A DNA stretch of 45,971 bases, taken from positions 83,384 through 129,354 of the forward strand of contig PLZS01000087.1 of the NCBI GenBank assembly GCA_003153555.1. The letters are read 5' to 3'. The position numbers and the translations under genes are program-made. Positions 24,592 to 31,646 of the stretch are shown here, in pieces. Each line of letters opens with the position of its first letter. Positions within the stretch are counted from its first letter, which is position 1. This DNA is from Candidatus Melainabacteria bacterium (lineage in GTDB: Bacteria; Cyanobacteriota; Vampirovibrionia; Obscuribacterales; Obscuribacteraceae). The notes under the pieces were generated by a model. The model had not been told where the DNA came from, did no database searches, and worked only from the letters and a program-made list of their open reading frames with translations.

Positions 24592-26571
24592 ATGACTAAC
24601 CACACAAAACAGCTTCGCCCGTACGGAGCCTGGAGTTCACCGATTAGTGCTGAACTGGTTGCTACGAGCGGCGTGCGCCTGGGGCAAACACTCTATGACA
24701 ACGATGATCTTTATTGGTTGGAAGGTCGACCGTCGGAAGGTGGGCGACAGGTTCTTGTTCGACGAAACGAACAAGGTGAAATAGCGGACGTGCTGCCAAT
24801 AGAGTTTAACGTTCGCACCCTGGCCCACGAATATGGCGGCGGACCCTACACCGTAAAAAATAAAACTGTCGTTTATTCCAATCTGTCCGACCAAAGAATT
24901 TATAAGATGGAAGATGGAGCAAAGCCTGTTCCACTTACAGAAGCAGGACCTTACCGATACGCTGATTATGTAATTGATTGGCAAAGGCGAATTATTCTTT
25001 GCGTGCAAGAAGATCATTCGGTGGCCGGCGAACAACCAATCAACTCACTAGTTGCGGTGCCGCTTGATCCATCGAATAAATTGGGCTTTGGTGAAGTCAC
25101 CGTATGTGGTTGCGACTTTTTCTCTAGTCCAAGAATCAGCCCTGATGGCAGATTGCTAGCCTGGCTGTCGTGGAAGCATCCCAACATGCCTTGGGATGGT
25201 TGCGAGCTTTGGATGGGACATTTGGACAAGACCGGTATGGTATCCGAACCGAGAAAAATCGCTGGTGGACCAGGTGAATCTGTTTTTCAGCCCGAGTGGC
25301 TTCCAGGCGGATCGCTGACTTTCATTTCTGACAGAAACGGTTGGTGGAACCTGTATATTAAAGATTTGTATTCCGACGATGCAGTAAACATGACCGAGAG
25401 AAACAACGATTTCGGCACTCCACAGTGGGTCTTCGGCATGTCGACTTATGCCGTGGTGTCAGATCAATTGATTATTTGCAGTTTTAGCGATAAAGGATTA
25501 TGGAGACTTGCGCAACTGAAAATGGATTCTGAGAATGGCAAATTCGTTTTGTCGGAGATCAAATCTGAATTCACCGAATTTAGCTACTTCACTTCGAACG
25601 GAAAAACGGTGGCGATTGACGCGGCGGGACCCGCCATTCCAGGGGCGATCGTGGAATTGAATCTGCAATCATTGCACTTCACGGTTGCGAAGTCTTCTGC
25701 AAGCAGCACGGTCGATCCAAAATACATTTCGGCACCTGAGCCTATTACCTTTGATACCAGCGGTGGTGAAACGGCTTATGCTTTTTTCTATCCCCCAAAC
25801 AATCCGGAATTCTTAGGACCGAAAGATGAGTTGCCGCCTTTGCTCGTGAAGAGCCATGGCGGTCCAACAGGGTCTGCTTCGAGCACGTTTAACCTTGGTA
25901 TTCAATATTGGACTAGTAGAGGTTTTGCGGTAGTCGATGTCAATTATGGTGGCAGTTCGGGATTTGGACGCGAGTTTCGTCAGCGACTGAACGGGCAGTG
26001 GGGTGTGGTGGATGTTCAGGATTGCGAGAACGTCGCAGCTCACCTTGTCAAAACAGGAAAAGTAGACGGCAACAGGTTGGCGATTACGGGTGGGAGCGCT
26101 GGTGGTTACACAACCTTGTGCGCGTTGACTTTCGGAAACACATTTAAGGCGGGCGCAAGTCACTTCGGAGTTAGTGACCTGAAGCTACTTATGGACGACA
26201 CGCATAAATTCGAGTCAAGATATGGCGACACTTTAATCGGGCCTTATCCTGAAGCGAAAGATTTGTATGTTTCCCGATCTCCGGTGCATTTTACGGATCA
26301 GCTTGCTGTGCCGGTCATTTTTTTCCAAGGATTGGAAGATAAGGTAGTGCCACCAAGTCAGGCTGAAGTGATGGTTGAAGCGCTGCGAAAAAAGGGTTTG
26401 CCAGTCGCTTACATTGCCTATGAAGGGGAGCAGCATGGTTTCAGAAAAGCCGAGAATATTAAAAGGACTATCGAAGCCGAGTTTTACTTTTACGCTGCGA
26501 TTTTTGGTTTCAGTCCAGCCGACAAAATCGAGCCCGTTGAAATAGAAAATCTGTCTGCAAGCAAAAAGTAG
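24592..26571 (+). CDS. S9-family (prolyl oligopeptidase-type) serine peptidase
   Basis: 659 residues, no signal peptide, so probably cytosolic. Residues about 40-370 form a beta-propeller (repeats such as SPDGRLLAWLSWKHPNMPWDGCELW and LTFISDRNGWWNLY, typical of dipeptidyl/acylaminoacyl peptidases). The C-terminal hydrolase domain has PPLLVKSHGGPTGSA (oxyanion), the nucleophile in ITGGSAGGYTTL (near 503), Asp in GLEDKVVPPSQ and His in GEQHGFRKA. The triad is complete. Likely cleaves short peptides. Monocistronic; ATG after AAAGGTGCACAA. Confidence 0.93.
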   Translation: MTNHTKQLRPYGAWSSPISAELVATSGVRLGQTLYDNDDLYWLEGRPSEGGRQVLVRRNEQGEIADVLPIEFNVRTLAHEYGGGPYTVKNKTVVYSNLSDQRIYKMEDGAKPVPLTEAGPYRYADYVIDWQRRIILCVQEDHSVAGEQPINSLVAVPLDPSNKLGFGEVTVCGCDFFSSPRISPDGRLLAWLSWKHPNMPWDGCELWMGHLDKTGMVSEPRKIAGGPGESVFQPEWLPGGSLTFISDRNGWWNLYIKDLYSDDAVNMTERNNDFGTPQWVFGMSTYAVVSDQLIICSFSDKGLWRLAQLKMDSENGKFVLSEIKSEFTEFSYFTSNGKTVAIDAAGPAIPGAIVELNLQSLHFTVAKSSASSTVDPKYISAPEPITFDTSGGETAYAFFYPPNNPEFLGPKDELPPLLVKSHGGPTGSASSTFNLGIQYWTSRGFAVVDVNYGGSSGFGREFRQRLNGQWGVVDVQDCENVAAHLVKTGKVDGNRLAITGGSAGGYTTLCALTFGNTFKAGASHFGVSDLKLLMDDTHKFESRYGDTLIGPYPEAKDLYVSRSPVHFTDQLAVPVIFFQGLEDKVVPPSQAEVMVEALRKKGLPVAYIAYEGEQHGFRKAENIKRTIEAEFYFYAAIFGFSPADKIEPVEIENLSASKK

Positions 26572-27014
26572 TCTGCCTGGACGGTCCTACAGTGCCTGGC
26601 TGCGGTCTTCCTGCATCGGTATCCAACCGTCTTAGGGAATGCTAATGTCAAGAACGAACCTTTTCAGGAACAGGGTCGTCTTTCTCTTTATTCAATCTCA
26701 ATTCAATGAGAGTTCGATTACTAGAGTGAGGATTCCCTTGTGCAAAAGAAAAAAGCGGCACTGCTCGTTATCTGGAGTATTGTCGGTAATTGTGTCGGTA
26801 ATTTGAGCAGCGACGTTCTTCGCAGCGGATACAAGTCTCTGGCTAGAAATATCCGACAAGTACGGGTGGCAAAACGTTCCCTTGGTACAGCACAAAGTGG
26901 ACCGTGCCATGAGGTGCGATCCAGCCACTCCTGATTTGTCAGTTTGCGTATTCAAATTCGCATTATTGCAGCTTCTGGGCTCTCCACATTCAAAGGAATC
27001 GAGCAGTTGGGACA
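26572..27014. other. 443-base gap between convergent genes
   Basis: Lies between the 3' ends of the S9 peptidase and sarcosine-oxidase-like genes. No REP, RNA gene or clear terminator. A 105-codon minus-strand frame (26698-27015) begins with an ATG overlapping the oxidase stop in a TGATG arrangement that would allow coupled translation, but its Cys- and Ser-rich composition and lack of any family feature leave it doubtful. Confidence 0.45.
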
Positions 27015-28199
27015 TCAGGTTTGTGATTTGTGAAGTAGCCTATCGATCCGGAAGGCGGTTATATCAATACTTGTTTCGCCGGTACTAGTGAGTTGGGCAA
27101 TGCACTCACCTATCGCTGCAGAGTGCTTAAACCCGTGACCAGAGCAGGGCGAGCAAAGTACAATCCTTTTCGAGGACGGAAGCCAATCAATGACAAAGGC
27201 GCTGTCAGCGGTCACGGTGTAGAGGCAAACAGCAGATTTAATACATTTGGCATTAGCTCGTGGAAAGAATGGCGCAACCTTGCTCTCGAACATCGCAACG
27301 GTCTCCTCCGTACTAACATTACGTTCTACAGATTCTGGAGTCACTGTGCTGGTGTAATCTTCTGTCGCAATCTTGAATCCTCCGGACGCACCATTAACAG
27401 CAGGAAACCCATAGATTCCATTTTCACTGCCCTTTACCTGCCATATAAATATTGGAAATTTTCCAGGTGCGAAATCGCTGAACGATGCAGACACATCGAA
27501 CCAGTAGAGGACTTGTCTATACACTTTGAAGACGGACCCTAGTTCAGAAATTACTTGTGGTAGCCATGGTCCGACAGACAAGACTAGGTGTTCTGCTTTA
27601 TAGGTGCCCTTATCCGTGTGCACAGTGACCCCGGTGGCTGTTTCCTCAAAATATTTCACAGTCTCGTGAGCATGTATCGTTGCACCAAGCTCTTGCGCCA
27701 AGCTCAGCTGCCAATGGACCGCTTCTTCTGGTCGCAGGAAGCCTGCCTCGAATTCGTAATAGCCAATTTCATCATCATCAACGTTGAACTGTGGGAATCT
27801 TGACCGCATTTCTCGGGCTCCTAGAATTTCATGTCGAATGCCGTATTTCTGCGCGGCTGCCAAAGTGTTTTCAAAGAAGCCCGGTACATGGTTAATTGAC
27901 GCTGTTTTGGATTCACTTGAAATAATCAGCCCACCCGTTACTTCAAGCAATTTGGAATTTGTTTTGCTCTCCAGTTCGCGAAATATTTCATACGATCTCA
28001 ACGAAAGTGGTGTGTAGTGATCTCCTTCTCCTATAGCTTGACGCGTTATACGAGTGTCGCCATGTGTTGAGCCTGATGTATGCGGAGGAGACAGAAGATC
28101 AATTCCCAATGTCTTGATGCCGCGTTTGGCAAGTTGATAGAGCGTGGCGCTACCCATAGCACCGAGTCCAACTACGATCGTGTTGTAAGAGCTATTCAC
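27015..28199 (-). CDS. Monomeric sarcosine oxidase / N-methyltryptophan oxidase-like flavoenzyme
   Basis: 394 residues from a GTG at 28199 with GGAGGAAAA directly before it; the open frame continues to 28295, but that start would add 32 unrelated residues. FAD Rossmann motif VVGLGAMGSA (9-18), then RITRQAIGEGDHYTPLSLRSYEIF as in monomeric sarcosine oxidases. Cys in SAVCLYTVTAD (about 325) aligns with the covalent-flavin Cys, and FKIATED carries the likely O2-activating Lys. Family members oxidise N-methyl amino acids to the amine plus formaldehyde and H2O2. Substrate cannot be fixed. Divergent from 28317-28940. Confidence 0.88.
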   Translation of the reverse strand: MNSSYNTIVVGLGAMGSATLYQLAKRGIKTLGIDLLSPPHTSGSTHGDTRITRQAIGEGDHYTPLSLRSYEIFRELESKTNSKLLEVTGGLIISSESKTASINHVPGFFENTLAAAQKYGIRHEILGAREMRSRFPQFNVDDDEIGYYEFEAGFLRPEEAVHWQLSLAQELGATIHAHETVKYFEETATGVTVHTDKGTYKAEHLVLSVGPWLPQVISELGSVFKVYRQVLYWFDVSASFSDFAPGKFPIFIWQVKGSENGIYGFPAVNGASGGFKIATEDYTSTVTPESVERNVSTEETVAMFESKVAPFFPRANAKCIKSAVCLYTVTADSAFVIDWLPSSKRIVLCSPCSGHGFKHSAAIGECIAQLTSTGETSIDITAFRIDRLLHKSQT

Positions 28200-28316
28200 T
28201 TTTCCTCCAGAACGTGGTGTGGCTTCACTCAAAAGGTTCAGACTACCATCTATGGTGATTTTCAGGGAGGCTTGCCTAACTGAGAGCGCCCGCAAACCAC
28301 CCTTTTTTTAGGATTT

Positions 28317-28940
28317 GTGGTCATACTGGAAACTATGGAACATGTTGGATCTGCATACGTATTTATAAATTTCGAACAAGCCATGACTTTTGGTCACATA
28401 GGCTGGGGTTTCTTTGTAGAACAGAACAAGTACTTCTTTGGTTCCACTGACCACTTGTGGAATCGTGAGTACCCAATGTGGGACCCGGGCGAACTATGTC
28501 GCTACATGGATGTAGAGCCGGGAAAAAACAACGACTATTGGTCGGCTTTTGGCACTGAAGAAGACATGCTGCAGACCATGCGATCTGGCAGTCATGTACG
28601 CTACCACGCTTACAAGCGATTGCCTGTGCTTCAGCCTGATCCTGCTGCCGCTGTCATGTTTGCAGAAACAGTGAAGGACATCGGCTGGAATGTTGCGCAG
28701 AATAATTGCGTCCATCAGACCAACGCTGTCTTAACCAGATATGGTGGCATGATTCTTCCGAATGCACACACGCCTTTAAATCGAATGCCGCGGAAGTGGT
28801 TCGGGGAAATTGAAGCAGAAGAGACGATTTTGCAGCCGAGAGTGAGAAACATTCTTCCCCCGATATTGCGCACACAACGCAAACGCGCGAGCCAAAGTGC
28901 AACATTTAGCGAAGGCGAATATTTAGAGCTATCTAGTTAG
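28317..28940 (+). CDS. Unknown protein, possible permuted papain-fold (LRAT/NlpC-like)
   Basis: 207 residues (GTG at 28317; an ATG at 28335 is also possible). No signal peptide. I do not recognise a named family. Two motifs are suggestive: an early His in FGHIGWGFFVEQNKYFFGS and a later Cys in WNVAQNNCVHQTNAVLTRYGG. The order His-then-Cys with an 'NNC-H' start of helix is that of circularly permuted NlpC/P60-type enzymes such as LRAT and YaeF, and the region between (NDYWSAFGTEEDMLQTM, YHAYKRLPV) could form the rest of the fold. This is inference. The C-terminal 45 residues are basic and probably disordered. Stands alone between divergent and convergent neighbours. Confidence 0.7.
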   Translation: MVILETMEHVGSAYVFINFEQAMTFGHIGWGFFVEQNKYFFGSTDHLWNREYPMWDPGELCRYMDVEPGKNNDYWSAFGTEEDMLQTMRSGSHVRYHAYKRLPVLQPDPAAAVMFAETVKDIGWNVAQNNCVHQTNAVLTRYGGMILPNAHTPLNRMPRKWFGEIEAEETILQPRVRNILPPILRTQRKRASQSATFSEGEYLELSS

Positions 28941-28943
28941 AAT

Positions 28944-30038
28944 CTATTTACTAGGATCCGGCGCACTGGTGGGAGTCTGTTCCAACAATTGCTGCCCGCT
29001 TGCTCCGTTGGATCCGCCCAGCTGCTGAACGCTTACCGGTTTCTCGTATGAGCTTTCTGACTTCGGAGCAGATTGCGCCGCTGAAATTCTGCTTTCTGCG
29101 TTGGTAGAAGCATTGATATTAGGCATGAGGGATTCTGTTTTTTTCGGTTGGGTGTACACTCGCCCGCTTCGTGCCACAGCGGGTGCCAGGGATTGCAATG
29201 GATCATATGCAGTGGGAATTCCAGCTGGAAATGTATAAGGTGTTGGAGGTGGCGGTGGCACGAATCCATTCGCCCGTGGCGCAGACGCGAATGACATTGG
29301 CGGAGGTGGCGGAACGAACATTTCGTTTCGAGACGTGTGCCCTGTTCTTGAAGATTGCGATTGCGAGTGGGTGCGCGACGTCCGGGTCGCTGACGACATT
29401 TTTTTTGAGCTAGATTTGAACGGATTTGGAACTTCGAGATTCATCGGCGGTGCGGCAGGAATAGGCTCAGGCGCAATTTTTGGTGCAGCGTGAACTGTCG
29501 GGATTTTGGTTGGAGCTGCTTTGGGAATTGAGGCTGCAGTCACGGGCTTGGCTGCTTTGGTCTGCAGGTAGTTGCTGAATGGTCCGGTGATCAATCCATA
29601 ACAGCTTGCCGCTAAAACAATCGCAGTCGTCATCATTATTAACGGCAATTTTGATTCGCTCTTATGAATCGTGTAACTCCGCGGCTCATACACATATGTA
29701 TTGAATGGAGCAAAAGTGGGTCTCCGACCGCCGCCTCCAACTCCAGTTCCAGCCAAAGCCGGCTGGTTGTCGTTGAAAAAGCTAAGCGACAGTTGCACAT
29801 TAGTGCCGTCCGCAAGACGTAGTGCTAAATTCGAAACCGACTCCTCATCTTCCTCAGCAATCGGTCCAGAAGTCTGTGCATCCATCAGCATCACACGGCT
29901 CGAACCTGGGCGCCCAACGCGCTTGGCGAACCTGACCTGCACGCTTGGCGCTAGCTCACGAGGGTCATCCAGAATTTGCTGCACAAGCGCAATCTGATCG
30001 TCTGATGTTTCAGGAACGGTAAGTTGGTTGTTTGTCAT
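28944..30038 (-). CDS. Single-pass membrane protein with proline-rich exterior
   Basis: 364 residues. N-terminal soluble part (1-130) with a DDPRELAPSVQVRFAKRVG segment and an LADGTNVQLSLSF strand pair; one membrane helix (about 131-150, LPLIMMTTAIVLAASCYGLI); then about 210 residues rich in Pro, Ala and Ser, including two PPPPP tracts (FVPPPPPMSFA, FVPPPPPTPYT) and a Ser/Arg/Thr basic stretch (about 215-240). The outer part is probably extended or disordered, as in envelope-spanning proteins. No known domain. Ends three bases from the stop of the convergent gene. Confidence 0.7.
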   Translation of the reverse strand: MTNNQLTVPETSDDQIALVQQILDDPRELAPSVQVRFAKRVGRPGSSRVMLMDAQTSGPIAEEDEESVSNLALRLADGTNVQLSLSFFNDNQPALAGTGVGGGGRRPTFAPFNTYVYEPRSYTIHKSESKLPLIMMTTAIVLAASCYGLITGPFSNYLQTKAAKPVTAASIPKAAPTKIPTVHAAPKIAPEPIPAAPPMNLEVPNPFKSSSKKMSSATRTSRTHSQSQSSRTGHTSRNEMFVPPPPPMSFASAPRANGFVPPPPPTPYTFPAGIPTAYDPLQSLAPAVARSGRVYTQPKKTESLMPNINASTNAESRISAAQSAPKSESSYEKPVSVQQLGGSNGASGQQLLEQTPTSAPDPSK

Positions 30039-30491
30039 TTTGATTTAAACACTACAAAAGGGCGTCCAACGCCCTGACCGATAGTCATAGGGAGCACATT
30101 CAATCATCTCGGCGAGTACGCATCCGGCGCTAGTTCGGTTTGCGCGAAACTGTTTGCTGGAATACATTTTCGTTCGCCTGACGAAAATTGAACTTGTCAA
30201 TATTATACAGCTCGAACTGCATCTTGCATGCGCATCGGCGATCAAAATATTCAAATCCATTTGTGTAGATCTTGTGTAGTGCTGAGTGGGCGAGTAAGTA
30301 AATCATATGCCGCGAATCCAGACATGCCTCGCCCTGGTGCCGCAATTCTTGAAATATTAGGCACCAAATTTGGTGCCACACCTCAACCACTTCTTGTCAG
30401 GAACCGATTACAGCGAGCAACAAGCTATAATACTGAGTCTCTGCCCTTGTGGCTGGGTAAATAGACGAGAGGTTCTGACTCGGATAACGAG
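30039..30491. other. Intergenic region with an 18-bp perfect palindrome
   Basis: 453 bases between two divergently read genes. The palindrome at 30360-30377 is described separately. Nothing else coding is convincing; an 86-codon minus-strand frame (30130-30390) has no family features and no ribosome-binding site. Confidence 0.5.
30360..30377. promoter_or_regulatory. Perfect 18-bp palindrome (operator candidate)
   Basis: GGCACCAAATTTGGTGCC is fully self-complementary. A further half-site GGTGCC lies about 25 bases to its left (near 30337). It is 115 bases before the kinase-stump gene. A symmetric 18-bp site with no loop fits a dimeric DNA-binding protein better than a terminator. Confidence 0.55.
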
Positions 30492-30905
30492 ATGAAATTC
30501 GGACTTTTTAAACGGACTATGCCGAAAGTAACGGCGCGACTAAATGTTGGCGAAGAAAACTCTTCGTCTGTTTCCGACGCCACACAACGGCAAATTTTAG
30601 TAACAGCTGAGTCCGACATGCCGCCAGCATCCCCCGCAGTTGAGCAAGATTTCGGCGACTACGAACTGCTGGATGTGATCGGACGCGGCGCAGTCGGCGA
30701 TGTCTACAAAGCAAAACACAAGGGATTAGGCAAGGTATTCGCTATCAAAGTTTTTCATCCCGAGTTGCTGGGAGATTTGGCTCTCAAAGAATTTGAACAA
30801 AAGGCGCGAGCCGCGACTGAGTTAACGCACACTGATGTACACTCGGCTAAATTTAAAGATTTGCGGGATACAAAAGTGACTGAGCTGGAGCTGAAAAATG
30901 AGTAA
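30492..30905 (+). pseudogene. Ser/Thr protein kinase N-lobe fragment
   Basis: 137 codons. Residues about 55-110 are a Hanks-type kinase N-lobe: YELLDVIGRGAVGDVYKAKHKGLGKVFAIKVFH has the Gly-rich loop and the ATP-binding Lys, followed by the start of helix C (EFEQKARAATELTH). The sequence then departs from the family (DVHSAKFKDLRDTKVTELELKNE) and stops. HRD, DFG and the whole C-lobe are missing, so it cannot be an active kinase. Best read as the stump of a PknB-like gene whose rest was deleted, though a short regulatory N-lobe protein cannot be excluded. Confidence 0.65.
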
Positions 30906-30923
30906 AGTATTGGGTACCCTGAA

Positions 30924-31547
30924 ATGAAAATTCTGAAATTTTCGGAAATTGCACTTGTCTGTCTTGTGATTGCCTTTGCCCAATGCTTGTTCGCTTTCGC
31001 GACCACTACCACGTCCACTGACTTGTTAATAGTGCCTGGTAAAGCAGTAGGTCAGGTATCACTGGGAATGACAATGGACGCTGTTAGAGAAGCTTTGGGC
31101 AAACCGGAGCGTGAACAGGCTGGCAGCTGGGTCGAATATAAAGACAATAACGCACCGATGCACATATTTTTCAGACGCGGCAAAGTGACCGAAATTCGCT
31201 TCGGGTCTAAGAAATATCGAACCGCCGATGGAATTTCTTTGGCCAGTTATAACCAAAAAAAGTTCCATGATGATTTTGACTATCAACGGCTGCAGTGGAA
31301 GTTCATGAATACGCGTGCCCATTTGAAGTCAGGTGGACTGAATATTTATAAGTTGAACTTAGACAGCACTGATCCGAAAAGTCCTGTTGAAACTCTGGGG
31401 CTTGTCTACGACCAGATTCCCCTACATGAGGCGGTTTCCATCGAGGGTCAAATTGATAACGGTTGGGAAGAATGGGATGGTTCTCCTGCAACTTTGTGGG
31501 ACAAGTTTAAAACCCACGGACCAGCGCTGTTAGACAATCCCGAATAG
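30924..31547 (+). CDS. Secreted SmpA/BamE-like unknown protein
   Basis: 207 residues with a signal peptide (MKILKFSEIALVCLVIAFAQCLFAFA). The mature N-terminus has LIVPGKAVGQVSLGMTMDAVREALGKPEREQAGSWVEYKDN..MHIFFRRGKVTEIRFGS, the 'G.s.G.t...V...lG.P' pattern of the SmpA/OmlA/BamE-like helix-strand fold. The rest (95-207) is unassigned. It has no lipobox Cys placed for lipidation. Starts 18 bases after the kinase stump and may be co-transcribed with it. Function unknown. Confidence 0.7.
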   Translation: MKILKFSEIALVCLVIAFAQCLFAFATTTTSTDLLIVPGKAVGQVSLGMTMDAVREALGKPEREQAGSWVEYKDNNAPMHIFFRRGKVTEIRFGSKKYRTADGISLASYNQKKFHDDFDYQRLQWKFMNTRAHLKSGGLNIYKLNLDSTDPKSPVETLGLVYDQIPLHEAVSIEGQIDNGWEEWDGSPATLWDKFKTHGPALLDNPE

Positions 31548-31590
31548 GCCACTCGCTGATTTCACCAACGCCTGTTAAATCGCCTGATCT

Positions 31591-31616
31591 CGCCAAGTTT
31601 TTTGGCGGTATATAAT
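31591..31616 (+). promoter_or_regulatory. Inverted repeat overlapping a -10-like promoter before the molybdoenzyme gene
   Basis: CGCCAA-GTTTT-TTGGCG (31591-31607) followed four bases later by a consensus TATAAT (31611-31616), 30 bases before the ATG at 31647. The hairpin lies where the spacer and -35 box should be, so it may be an operator, or the terminator of the preceding gene read without a long T-run after it. No strong -35 box is seen, which would fit an activated promoter. Confidence 0.5.
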
Positions 31617-31646
31617 AACGACCACATCGATTTCCAGGAGTCAGCG

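Noticed and set aside
26698..27015. 105-codon minus-strand frame starting in a TGATG overlap with the sarcosine-oxidase-like gene
   Set aside because: The coupling geometry is attractive, but the Cys/Ser/Thr-rich sequence has no recognisable fold or motif. Kept as doubtful in the gap entry.
31591..31607. Rho-independent terminator for the SmpA-like gene
   Set aside because: The hairpin is not followed by a T-run and is directly before a TATAAT; an operator/promoter role seems more likely, though a terminator is not excluded.
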